Part shown: piece by piece, positions 1 through 10,333 of the stretch
Layout: each line of letters begins with the position of its first letter
Numbering within the stretch: the stretch's first letter is position 1
NCBI GenBank assembly: GCA_029532415.1
Contig: JAQOTA010000060.1
Span: forward strand, 2,666,001 to 2,730,000
DNA length: 64,000 nucleotides
Origin: Marasmius tenuissimus
Lineage: Eukaryota; Basidiomycota; Agaricomycetes; Agaricales; Marasmiaceae
Reading direction: 5' to 3'
Notes under the pieces: generated by a model
Database searches by the model: none
What the model saw: only the letters and a program-made list of their open reading frames with translations
Told to the model about the DNA's origin: nothing
Position numbers and translations under genes: made by a program

Positions 1-2476
1 GCTGTTGTTCTAGAGCCGCAGGTGACGGGAAACGCGAGTGAGGGAGAAGGGGTTCAGGGAACGTCTCATCAGCAAGTGGCGTCATCCCTTCATCCAGAGA
101 ACGTCTCATCAATTCCCTAGGTGTCGCGAATGCAGTGTCCGTATCGTCGTAAGGTCTTCCAGAGTATTGATACGCGTAGCCGCTATGCAGACTGGAGGTG
201 GACGTTCCTGTCTGAGAGAAGATATCCTCCTCGTCATCGTCGAAAGAGTCAAGTCTACTCCTTGAGAACGACTGGTAGATCTCGTGTCCATGTCCATCCG
301 CTGTCGAGCAATAATCGGAGTAACAATACCAGGGGTCGTATTCCCACTCATCACCACTCCAAGTGTGTTGTCCGAGGCCGCTTGGGCGAAAAGGCGCCGC
401 TAGACCTGAAGCTGCTTGGGGAGAGGTTTTCCAGGAAGCGGAGGAGGAAAACTGCGTAGACGTGGACGTCGCTAGCTCTCCGGTGCTCCGTGGGAGTCCC
501 CAGCCTTTCCCAAGCCACGCACGTCTCCTACACCTGACCTCTAATAGTTCATCCCTCGCATAAACATCGTCAATGGCTTCTTTCTCCCTCTCTCTCGCCG
601 AGGCCACGAGTCCTGCGAGATGAGAATGGAGTGCAACGAGAGCAGTGTAGGTCGTGTCGAGTTGTGTGATTACTTGCCGAAGAGAGCCGGACAGAGTAGA
701 CGAATCAATAGAGGGGAAAGAAGGGAGATGGCCTAAAACATCCGATGGAGTAGGTTGTGCCTCGGCAGGGGAGGCGTTGGAAGGGGATCCTGCTTCGTCC
801 ACTGGCTGCAACTCCTCAGACTTGGGAAGGAAGTAACCTTGTTCGCCAGAGATGACTGGGGACGAAGGACCTGGAGTATGCGGGAAGGTACTGTCGGTAT
901 CCGAAGTCCCATCTGAGTCGTAAGAGGGGTCATCAAAGGACTCGTAAAGCGTGGTCGCAGTTGTGGTGGTGAGAGTGCCCTCCTCCGTTGCTGTCATGAA
1001 AACCGACGTCGATGCCGCCGACACACTGTCTTCCTCATGAGAGGGAACCAAATCAGAGCAATCGTCGATGGACACCTTTCGTCGCCAAGACTGATCAGCC
1101 TCATTGAGGTCACTCTGTGCCTCGGCGTGCGTAAGGCACTCAGCAGCCTCGTCGACGATCTCCGCAAGTCGCTTCTCCACCCGCTTGATCATGCTATTCA
1201 TGTACCAGCTGTAATACGTCGTTGCAGCTATGATCGTAGTCTCCCAGCCAGATGGTTGAACACCAGGCGTCGGGCTGACTCTGACCCTATTTTGAAGCTC
1301 CGGTAAAACGCACAACCTGAAGGTGTCGACCAAGGTCGATCGTGCTCTTCTCCTTAACGCCCGCGCGGTCAGCTTCGGAACCGGAGGTGGTGCGATAATC
1401 ACAGGAGGGCATACAAATCCAGGAGGGAGTGAGCATGTCGACACAGGTCTCGTCCTCACTGGTTGTAGAGAAGGAGATGGAGGGGCAGTAGACACAGGGG
1501 AACTAGGGGATGAGTAAGACGTGGGTGATTCAACAAACTCCGCAGAGTTGTCGGGTCTTGTTAGCACTGGACTCTCGGAAATTGATTTGGATTTAAGTTT
1601 GCGTCGCTTGCCCGAGGAAGGTTTGCGTCCGATGGGATTTGACATCGTGCGGGCTAGCGTGGTCCATGATGACCAGCCTGCAGAGGTTTCTGAGGTTTGC
1701 GAGTCACCAGGGGGTGAACGATCTGATGGGGAAGGGGCTCGGGTACTGGGGAGAGAATTCGCTCGCTTGGGAGGTCGGGATCTGCCCGCAACTTCGGGGG
1801 TACTGGTCGGGAGAAGGGAGCTAACGAACGGAGGATGATTTCAGCTTTCGAGTTACGCTGGTTGTATACAGGATACGCACGCCACCAGATTCATCAACAA
1901 TGACCTCTGTTTCTTGTGATTCCCCTTCAAGGTTCCGGGAGGGGAATTCAACGTCAATGGTTTTGCGTCAGGAGAACCGTCATGGTCACCGTTACTACCA
2001 TTCACTCGTTCACCCTTTTCTGCGGCCCTGTTGATCTCCTGCGCTGCTTTACGCTCTCTTTCCGTTTCTTTCGCACTCCCACTCACATCATCTAGGACAC
2101 TCTCTAGTCGCTCCGTAAGTGTCGGACGACGTCTGCACACCCCACATCCGAAATTCCCTTTGTACCCGGTCTGTGGACATCCGCATTCTCTTTCAGCCTC
2201 CTCGTTCATTTCCCATTGCTCAACTTCTCCGTCAACAAACAAGCACCTAACCGTTCTCTCCACCAAATCAAATGTGACCTCTTCCACAATGCATTGTATT
2301 CCGGCAGACTTGTCAAAGGCGTGAAGCAAGTTGGGCACCTCGAGGTCGTCAATGGCAAGCGCAGCCAGCTGGTTCGACCACGCTGTCGGGATTTGAATGG
2401 CTTCCGGAAGATTCTCAAACGTCAGCTTGAAGAGAACCGTGGGTTGGGTGGGGGGCGGCAATAGTCGAATGAGCAT
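1..2476 (-). CDS. Unknown large Ser/Pro-rich protein, 3' end beyond left edge
   Basis: Two exons fit: 2476-1881 and 1820 to the window edge, separated by a 60-nt intron (donor GTGCGT, acceptor TTAG, phase 2). The second exon stays open for all 1,820 bases, so at least 805 residues are encoded and the C-terminus lies outside the window. The first ~150 residues look folded: hydrophobic and acidic segments are followed by a Cys cluster (CGCPQTGYKGNFGCGVCRRR, near residue 110) that could bind a metal. After that the protein is Ser/Pro/Thr-rich, with a basic stretch (GRKPSSGKRRKLKSK), a more ordered part of about 100 residues containing WYMNSMIKRVEKRLAEIVDE, and a Trp/Tyr-rich segment (WEYDPWYCYSDY) near the edge. 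I do not recognise the family. The start is the first Met of exon 1. The long open exon with coding-like codon use is the main evidence that it is real. Confidence 0.72.
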
Positions 2477-3152
2477 TCTGCCTGGCTACTCGGGTGCAGT
2501 AAACAAGTAGAGACGGTCAGAAGATAAAACGCCGATGCTCCAAGGAAGACACTAGAGCTGGATTTATTCAAAGAGGAGATGTTAGAACAAGCGAAACGAG
2601 GAGAAGTCAAGGAAACGCAACGAAACAAAGACTAGATAATGAAAGCAAGGCTGACCTCCCGTCTTCTTCTTCCAGACAACTCTAGAATCAGGTTTTATGA
2701 AAGGAATGTGGGCCAAAAAACCATGAAAGGAAGGCAAAGGGTGCCAACGAGAAGATAGGGAGGTGAGAGGGGGCGCAGAGTCTAAGGGAAATTCGTATTA
2801 AATAACCTGTTACCATATTGATTACCCGACGGCTATGACAGGCGACACATACAGGGGCCCTTTCTTCATCGTTGCACCTGTCTCTGTAAGTTGATCGAGC
2901 CTGCGACAGTTTGAGTAGCCATCGAGACGATACGCTTGATGGAGCTTGCAGTTCTGGAGGTTGATGCAGTGGGATGGATGAAGGAACTCAGCCGGTCGTG
3001 GAAACAGTTCAAGGAGCACGGGCGTCTATTTGCCTTCCGAACAAATTCAATGAACCGCGGGTAAAAAAGTACATCGGGGGGACCACTTTCTATTATTTAT
3101 TTACTTTAAGAAATTTCGAGATATTCATTTACTTAGCCTCGTCATCATCCAT
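2477..3152. other. Intergenic: upstream of the unknown gene, downstream of CPA1
   Basis: About 680 bases between the start of the left-edge gene and the CPA1 stop. Only short overlapping frames without recognisable protein content are present. It probably holds the promoter of the left gene and the CPA1 3' UTR, including AT-rich sequence near 3095-3130. Confidence 0.6.
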
Positions 3153-4640
3153 TCAGGCCGCAACCGCGACCCGCTGAGGAGTGGCCTCCCGCGACTGGAG
3201 TAAAGGTGACGCTACATTCAACATCCCAAGAGTGTCCGAACTCTGGAGTTTAAGAGCTTTGCACTCCGCGACAAAGTCGCTGAACATCTGCAAGGGCTGT
3301 GAGCAACCATCCGTGGGCCATAAAGAGATTCTTACCTCAATAGTGTCCAAGGGGCCACCAGCGCTTTCCGGGTGGAACTGGACGCCCCAGATCTTCTTGC
3401 CCGAGTCCGACGTCGACTTGATGCCTTCTACGGAGGAGTCATTGCAATTGATGAAGAACGGTTCCCATCCCTGTGGGAATGGGTCTTGGAGTTTGAGCGC
3501 GTATTGGTGATTTTGGCTTTTACGGGAGGCCTTCAGTGAGTTTGCATGCAATAACGGAGCAGACATTTCATACCTGGTGACGTAAACACGGCCAGCACGA
3601 ATAGACCCCGCAGACGCCAAAGCAAGAACGGGCTGGTTATGTCCACGGTTTCCGAACGTCATTCTGTACGCATCCAACCCAGCTGCCATCCCAATGATTT
3701 GGTGTCCCATACAGATACCAAAGATGGGTTTGTGCCATTCTTGGAAAGTGCGGCGAAGGTTCAAAGCAGCTTCCATACAATGAGCTGGGTCACCGGGGCC
3801 ATTGCTCAAAAAGAGACCGTCGTACTGGTCCCGAATAGAGTTGAAGTCGTGGTTCCAAGGAAGAACTGTGACAGCCGCTCCACGACGAACGAGGGAACGT
3901 ACAATATTGGCTTTCGCACCAAAGTCGAGTACGGCAATTTTGACCGAGCCGGTAGGGTTGAGTTCATAAGGCTCTTTGGTAGATACCTGATCGACGAGGT
4001 TCTCCAGAGAGGGATCCCAATACTCATGGGCTTCCGGAGCAGGGAGGGATGAGTCCGAGCCAACGGCAAGACGGCCTAGAGTGGTTCCTTGGTCGCGCAA
4101 CAGCCGTGTAATGGCACGAGTGTCTACACCAGTGATACCAGGGACCTTGTGACGCTGGCACCATGACGCGAGGGATTCGACGGCAGTGTAATGCGAGAAT
4201 TGTTCAGCTACGTCTCCGACTACGACAGCTGCGCACTGAATGCCTTGAGACTCGAGAATAACTCCCACATCCTGGGAGTCGTACGGAGCAGTGTTATTGG
4301 GTACACCGTAGTTACCGATGAGCGGAGTGGTGAAAACGAGTATTTGTCCACGATACGAGGGATCGGTCATAGATTCAGTGTCTATAAGATCATTAAGTTC
4401 ACAGCACATTCTGACGCACGACATGCTCGACTTACAAGACGTGATTGAGGTCGAGAAGACTGTTTCTCCGTAGACACTTTGCGGAGAGCCAAATGAGCGA
4501 CCTTTGAAAGTCTGACCAGTTTTGAGATGAAGGGAGGCAGGAAGAGGGGAGAGAGGTCCAGGATTGGTGTGTGTGGCCAGTCCTCTGGCGAGTCGGGGGA
4601 ATGAAGAGAAAATTTGTTGGGAGAACGCTTTAGAAATCAT
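3153..4640 (-). CDS. CPA1: Carbamoyl-phosphate synthase, arginine-specific small subunit (mitochondrial)
   Basis: Glutaminase subunit that releases ammonia from glutamine and passes it to the large subunit for carbamoyl phosphate in arginine synthesis. Exons are 4640-4436, 4381-3574, 3516-3336 and 3287-3153, giving 442 residues, usual for the family. All three introns (54, 57 and 48 nt) are multiples of three without stops, so the uninterrupted 495-codon frame is misleading. Splicing restores family motifs such as TSYTESMTDPSYRGQ and VTSQNHQYAL. The N-terminus (FSSFPRLARGLATHTNPG) is a typical mitochondrial presequence. Next comes the CPSase small-subunit N-terminal domain, then the class I glutamine amidotransferase domain with the nucleophile Cys in GICMGHQ and the His/Glu pair in QFHPES. 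It lies downstream (3' side) of nothing co-transcribed; the GH3 gene upstream is on the same strand. Confidence 0.95.
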   Translation of the reverse strand: MISKAFSQQIFSSFPRLARGLATHTNPGPLSPLPASLHLKTGQTFKGRSFGSPQSVYGETVFSTSITSCKSSMSCVRMCCELNDLIDTESMTDPSYRGQILVFTTPLIGNYGVPNNTAPYDSQDVGVILESQGIQCAAVVVGDVAEQFSHYTAVESLASWCQRHKVPGITGVDTRAITRLLRDQGTTLGRLAVGSDSSLPAPEAHEYWDPSLENLVDQVSTKEPYELNPTGSVKIAVLDFGAKANIVRSLVRRGAAVTVLPWNHDFNSIRDQYDGLFLSNGPGDPAHCMEAALNLRRTFQEWHKPIFGICMGHQIIGMAAGLDAYRMTFGNRGHNQPVLALASAGSIRAGRVYVTRYEMSAPLLHANSLKASRKSQNHQYALKLQDPFPQGWEPFFINCNDSSVEGIKSTSDSGKKIWGVQFHPESAGGPLDTIEVRISLWPTDGCSQPLQMFSDFVAECKALKLQSSDTLGMLNVASPLLQSREATPQRVAVAA

Positions 4641-4739
4641 GGCTCAAGCTGAATTGGTTTGGGAGCGAGAATACGAGGTCACTGAGATAGCTAGAGGGAT
4701 ACTGTCAGTTGCTAGACCTAGTCAAATGAAGAGAAGTTC

Positions 4740-4772
4740 TCACTCGTCGCGAGTGTTTTGAGTAAAGAGCAT
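4740..4772 (-). promoter_or_regulatory. Short upstream ORF before CPA1
   Basis: An ATG 132 bases upstream of the CPA1 start opens a 10-codon frame (MLFTQNTRDE) ending in TGA. In ascomycetes CPA1 translation is controlled by an upstream arginine attenuator peptide ending in a DHLWRALNA-like sequence. This peptide does not resemble it apart from a brief FTQ. Whether it lies inside the mRNA leader is not visible from sequence. Confidence 0.3.
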
Positions 4773-5010
4773 AGACGAGCTGCAAGATACGAGTCAGAAA
4801 ACACGAAGCAAACCTGCAAGCACGAGGTGAAAAATTTCTTTATGCAGCCCACGTGACATTGACGTCGCTTATTTCCGTAATATCCGCTCTTATCCGTCCC
4901 AAAAATTCTTTGAACCGAAGTTTGGCTAGTTGACTATATACAATTCGTATATACATACTTAAGGAGCGTCCGGAAAAAGATAGATTCATTGAGAAGAGAG
5001 TGTATCATCA
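4773..5010. promoter_or_regulatory. CPA1 upstream region with E-box and CRE-like motifs
   Basis: The gap between CPA1 and the GH3 stop is 370 bases. It contains CCACGTGAC near 4849 (E-box core CACGTG) followed by TGACGTCG near 4858, a plausible binding site for bHLH or bZIP (Gcn4/CPC1-type) regulators. This is motif matching only. Confidence 0.3.
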
Positions 5011-8000
5011 CTAAAAAGTGCCAGTCAAACGAATGTCCTTAATAGACGCCCCAACATGAACTCTGAAGGTTCCGGCAGGTTGCTTCCAACTTTGACTGGG
5101 TGTATCCCAGACGCTGCAGAGCTACATCAGATCCGTGACTACCCAAAAGGTGCGGAAAGCGTACCTGAAGTCCCTCTGCGATAGAGTAAGGGTCACCTCC
5201 TTGCTGGCGCCCTTCGCCAGCTTCACTTCATCGAACCCTCTCAACACCTTCGGAGGCTCACCGGCGCCACTAGGGAACTCGAGATAGAGCTGAGGAATCT
5301 CAGTGCCATCGAATGTACCAGTGTTTTTGACCGTGAATTTGATGGCCTGCGAGGTGCCAGATGACGAGACCGACAGCGCGGAATACTCAAATTTGGTGTA
5401 CGACAATCCATACCCAAACTCATACCGGGGCACAATGCCTTTCGAGTCCATGTACCGGTAGTCAATGAAGAGACCTTCCGTGTACTTGATCTACGGTGAA
5501 GAGTCAGAACTGTGAGCCATAGTGCCAGACAGGTTCAACACGTACAGTTGGGAACCCATCTACCCCGGTCACAATGCTTGTCCCGTACGCTTCCTCCGAC
5601 TGGAACGATATTCGTAAGTCTACATATCCACAATCCTACATTCGAGTTCTCTCAACTCACATCAGCGATACTGAAGGGCAGCCTTCCGCTCGGATTGACA
5701 GCACCCCACAGAACATCGACAAGGCTGGGTCCAGTTTGTTCGCCCGGAGCACCGGCGTAGACAATAGCCGTGATGTTGGGGTGGTTGTTCCATCCAAGAG
5801 GAATAGGTCCAACGGAATGGATGACAACAATGGTGTTTCGGTTGACAGCAGCAACGCGTTCGATCTGAAATTCATTCAGCACATGTCCCGACGAACACGA
5901 AAGAGAACGAACCAGGCTTCCTCCTTTATACCAGAGATCCAGGTCGTTCCGATCTCCCATGTTCCCCTCGACAACAAAGTAGAATCCCAACTCGCCGCTC
6001 ATCCTGTACAAGGCCGTCGAGTGTTTAGGTGAGTATTAGTTGACAAGAAGACAAGTCATGATGATCTCACGCGTTCGCAAAGACGATAGCTGCATCCTTT
6101 CCGGCTGCTGCTCTGACTCCCGCGTCCAAATCGTTGGAAAGGGAGGTAGTAATTGTCGCCGAGTTTCCGACGAAACTGTTGATCGCATCGACGGGTGGTA
6201 CGACAAAATCGAGTGAGTTCGAACCCGAACCCCAACTAGTTCACCCAACCGCAGTGAGACGCTTAGACACGCAGACACGAAAAAATGACAGACCCAATGA
6301 CCATAGTACCCTCATTACACCCGTTCAAACCCCCGCTGCAATCCTGTTTGAGTTGCTTTGCATCCCGTCCGATGACTGCGATCGACTTGACGTTGGATTT
6401 CGATAACGGAAGACCGCGTGTAGTCGTCCCGGTTGGTTGTCCTTGCAACAAAAGAAATGAGCGAAAGCAGGCCAATAGACGAACTGTTCTTCACCGTTAT
6501 CCGTAACTCTGTCATTCTTCAGGAGAACTGTGCTGGCTGCGGCAATTTCCCTTGCCAGAGATGTGTGGGCATCCGATCGGACGCTGAGAGGGATGTTTTC
6601 TGGACCAGTTCCATCAGGCTTCTGGACATTGAAGCTGATGGGTGGGTAATCCTTTCGGTAAGAAGGTCATTAATCTCGACTGCCTCTCGAGGTGGACAGG
6701 ATTTACCTGATCTTGTCCGAGTCTGAACCAAGAGGCCAGAATCCGCGTGACCATCTCGTTGAGCCGCTTCGAAAGAGAGGAGTTAGCCATATGCAGGGTC
6801 CATAAATCGAGGATGCATAGGACATACCGACTCTGGTACCTTTTTGTTGTTCACGGCGTTCTTCAGTCCGTTTCCGTACACACCACCGCCTGAGTGTAGT
6901 TTTCAGTCAAGTACATCGAGGGACCGTACGAAACTGACTCCACCTATCACGATCCAGTCTCCCGGTTGTTCCATGTCCAAGCCACCAAGAGCGTTGACTT
7001 CCGCGTTATCATGCGTCGCACCCCAATCGCTCATCACAAATCCTATGGGTTCTTAGTACCTTCCTTCATCTTCAGATCTTTCAAGGCTTACCTTGGAAAC
7101 CGTCTTTGATGAGAATGCCATTTGGTCCAAGAAGATCCGCGTTCTGGCACGAGGAGGTCTGATTGAAGCGATTGTATGCGCACATCACAGAAGATACGCC
7201 CGCCTGTCCGAGCACCTTCACTCAATACACACATTTCACGTAAATCTTCGGATGGGGAAGACGAACCTCGATGGACCGCATGAAAGGCCACCAATAGATC
7301 TCACGGAGAGTCCTATCATCGAGGTCGGCACTCAGACCGTACCTCCAATGTTCCTGATTGTTCGCTACCAAATGTTTGGCGCAAGCCTGAACACCGACGC
7401 TTTGAACACCAACGATGGTTTCGTATGATGCTTCACCGGTGAGGTATGGGTCCGGACCGAAGCTGCATTGTGATGAAAGGGATCAGCAAGAGAAAACAGG
7501 GGTATATGTATATGATCAAGGGACTCGCCTTTCCCAGGCCCTACCCATCTTTGGGTTCCTCATCTATGACAGCGACCTCGTCAACTTCTATCACACGAGC
7601 ACGAATCTCGTCACTCACAATGTCCATGGCAGGACCCAAATAGATGTGAGAGCCTTGAAGAGGATGAGCGAAAGCTTCTCTAATCGTCCTGGCTCGGCTT
7701 ACCCTTAGCTCTCCATTCTTCCCCCATGGCTACCCCCCGTGCTCGCATTAGCCTCTTGCTAAACGTACTAGCGGCATTGATTCCACTAGGGTACCCGGTG
7801 ACGTCCTTGACAAGTCGCATTCCAGCGGGACCATCGGCCATACAAAGAGGAGGGATCGTGATGTTCAGCCCGGACACTGAAAATGAGCGACTCGGCGGCT
7901 TGATGTTCCCCACACAACGACCTAGAAGGAAGCATGAGCTGCAGGGAGAGTTTATTCGCATCCTCAGACTACGCACTTCCAAACTGCCCAACACCGGTGA

Positions 8001-8196
8001 CCATTCCAATCTTCTCGTCCAGTGTCATCAGCGACACTGTCTGGTTCGCGAGTCTAACAGACTCATCCCATGTACCTGATAGAATACTTCAGTATTGTGT
8101 CCTTTAACTGCGAAGTGCGCGATACAGACGTGTTGTAAATGCATAACTGCCAGAAACAGAAGCCAGGCAGAAGGCGGGTAACACGGGCCAACGCAT
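5011..8196 (-). CDS. Secreted beta-glucosidase, glycoside hydrolase family 3
   Basis: Hydrolyses terminal beta-glucosides (cellobiose, aryl glucosides) outside the cell. Eighteen exons with matching phases give 747 residues: 8196-8130, 8075-7977, 7921-7703, 7653-7619, 7563-7529, 7462-7267, 7215-7092, 7042-6944, 6889-6828, 6766-6707, 6651-6495, 6441-6294, 6235-6071, 6003-5913, 5864-5661, 5599-5546, 5490-5165, 5113-5011. The protein starts with a signal peptide ([19 protein letters not shown]). The GH3 N-domain has [12 protein letters not shown] and the nucleophile Asp in [12 protein letters not shown]. The C-domain follows ([26 protein letters not shown]), then the fibronectin-III-like C-terminus ending KDIRLTGTF. 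Introns are 48-67 nt. The intron at 7463-7528 starts with GC rather than GT. Nothing in the flanks suggests a cellulase cluster. Confidence 0.95.
7463..7528 (-). other. GC-AG intron in the GH3 gene
   Basis: The exon ends GAAAG and the intron begins GCGAGT and ends GCAG. Only this boundary joins GRAWE to [10 protein letters not shown] in frame, reproducing the conserved GH3 sequence. The nearby GT (GTCCCT) would break the frame. Confidence 0.8.
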
Positions 8197-9496
8197 CGTC
8201 GGAGACCTTGAAAGTTGTTACCCCGCGTGTTATAGGTCGCAAAAGACTGAGGAGTCAAAAGAACGAAGAAGGAAGGGAATTGGGAAGGGAGAGATCTGGG
8301 AGCAAGTCAAGTTGGGTTCCTTGGGATGTTCCGGTACTGGAATGCCGCTGTCAGGTATAAAAGAGCGTTTCCTGAGCACTGGCAGGTTGGGCCGAGATTA
8401 AGTCCCGTGTCAAAAAGTTCCATGAGTTTCAACAATGAGTGTGATAAAAGGACTATTTGGAAACCGCGATGCGCATTGGGCGCTTATGTAAAGGTTGCCA
8501 TGGCCAATCCTCCGACTCCTCACATGCTCAGGACGTCGCTTGACAAGCCCGAGCGAGACTTGTTGAGCCCTGTTGAGCCTCGGCCTCGACGTTCCAACTT
8601 CGTTCTTCACTGTTGATTGGCCTCGTATAAGTTGAGACAGGACGTCATGATTCTGGGCTGTCTGCGGATATACAAAAATGGATTCGTCTATACCTCCAAG
8701 GGGCCAGCTTCCAACCGCGGTCCTTACTGGCCATACGGTCGACGAATAGCAAAGGAACTTGGCTTTGATGGCAACTAACGGAACTTTTGGAGCCAAATGA
8801 TTGAACGTAAACGTCGAGCCTGAGGTATTTTTCGTGGACCGACGGCTGACGGATGTAAGATGCTCAACAGAAGCCTATGAACACAGTCGAGGATCAGTGG
8901 CCTGGCAAAGCGGAGGATGGATACCTTGAAGGCTGTTTCGTTCTTTTTTTCAACGCGGGTGTGGTCGAAACTTCCCAAAAGAGCCACCAGGAACGAAAAC
9001 TCCGGATGATCATATATAGATGACCCAACCTGGTTGCGGGTGTGGTCTCGGGAGTATGAGGCTTTCGATTGGCTACGGAGTACTTTCGCCGTCACCTCCC
9101 GGGTACTAAGCAAATTGTAGAGACAGCCAGAATGCTGAAAATTTGGTGAAATACGACAAGTTTCATGGCGGACATGAGAGCGAGATCACAACGAGTAGAT
9201 CTCGACGGACGAACCTCGGTCTTTGGGAGAAAGACCCACATCATCTCCTGGAATCATGAGTAACGAATGAACGAAAGAGGACAAGCAGGTACCGCCGAGT
9301 CATGCCTGGACTCTTCGATGGTCGGGCGCTCGCGATGACTTCATATGGGACGACAGTATTCCCAGCTCATTGACTTTAGGAGCTATTCGAGAGCTATCCC
9401 TGAGGATGCGCAACGCGTCCAATGTACGAATTCGTGTGCGTAATATACAGATTTTGAAGAGATAGTCGACAAATTGAGGTAGGACACCAGTCACCT
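8197..9496. other. Gene-poor spacer upstream of the beta-glucosidase
   Basis: About 1.3 kb between the GH3 start and the LSM2 stop. Minus-strand frames of 112 and 128 codons exist but show no domain, no plausible introns and no composition typical of a protein. It should contain the GH3 promoter and the LSM2 3' UTR. A TATAAAAG at about 8356 is on the wrong strand for GH3. Confidence 0.55.
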
Positions 9497-10000
9497 TTAC
9501 CGTTTGTTCTGATTCTGGGCCTCTAAAATTGAAGGTCAGGTCCAACACTAGAATCAGTCTGATAAGAACGCACCTCGACGTGTTGCATCCTCCAAAAGCT
9601 GAGTGTCGACGTGCTCTGCAGGCAACTGAACGTATCTGACCACAGAACCACGAATGAAGCAGTTTTTGACGGCCATCTGAAAGTCGTTCATCAACATTGC
9701 TTCGTGTTCTCCAGGCAAGTTGCGATACCATGTGTGGATGCCTCGTCTCATCTAAAACTTTGATGTTGTCGAGACGAATGTTCAAAAATCTTCGCGTATT
9801 CTGTGATTTAGTCGATGCAGATGAAAATAGAGGGCGAGTACACACTGATCAACGGATTTCAAGACTCCAGTAATCGAGAGATCGTTCTTCAACTCTACCG
9901 TCACCTGCTGGTCCGTCAGGGTCTTGAACACCGAAAATATGAGCTACCAGAAGAGATAATCAGCCAACGCAGATATGGATTCGAAGGGACAACATGCCAT
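9497..10000 (-). CDS. LSM2: U6 snRNA-associated Sm-like protein LSm2
   Basis: Subunit of the Lsm1-7 (cytoplasmic mRNA decay) and Lsm2-8 (nuclear U6 snRNP) rings. Exons 10000-9998, 9943-9846, 9789-9729, 9676-9574 and 9522-9497 give 96 residues, against 95 in human LSm2. The Sm1 motif (VTVELKNDLSITGVLKSVDQFLN) and Sm2 motif (CFIRGSVVRYVQLPAE) are intact, and the C-terminus LLEDATRREAQNQNKR matches the family. The first exon is just the start codon, followed by a 54-nt intron with a GC donor (GCATGT), a CTGAT branch-like site and GTAG acceptor. That first junction is the least certain part; a 5' exon further upstream would be the alternative. The mature start MLIFSVFKTL fits MLFYSFFK of other species. 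Confidence 0.92.
9944..9997 (-). other. GC-AG intron directly after the LSM2 start codon
   Basis: No ATG followed by a GT donor is available upstream in the correct phase. ATG|GCATGT...GGTAG|CTCATATTT gives the expected N-terminus and a normal intron length of 54 nt. Inferred from frame and similarity only. Confidence 0.6.
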
Positions 10001-10333
10001 GAGATGGTAGTCAGAAACAAACCCAGTCACGATCTATATATGGACACATGTCGTCCAACATTCCAAGTACAGCAACTCGGAAGACTGTATCAGCTATCAA
10101 TGACAAGAACAAGTACACTCTCAGAATTACTTCGTAGGAGGCTCAGTAAATTCACGTCTCGAGATTCACGCCACGCCGAGAATGAGGTCTTGTTTCGCAA
10201 GGAATTTTCATATGGAAAGTGGGTAGGGAAAACATGGTTGGCATAACATAGACATATGCGAAACAAGTACGACACGATCCCTCGTACCAACCAAGCGCGC
10301 TCGTCGAGTAAGTAAGTAGTAAAACAACAAAAT
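10001..10333. other. Intergenic between LSM2 and RPS8
   Basis: About 330 bases holding the LSM2 promoter and the RPS8 3' UTR. No separate gene seen. Confidence 0.6.

Noticed and set aside
3153..4640. Uninterrupted 495-residue reading of CPA1
   Set aside because: Three in-frame introns without stops are read through. Family motifs and splice sites support a 442-residue protein.
8410..9113. Minus-strand frames of 128 and 112 codons between GH3 and LSM2
   Set aside because: No domain, no signal peptide and no sensible splicing; they overlap each other and probably lie in the GH3 promoter.
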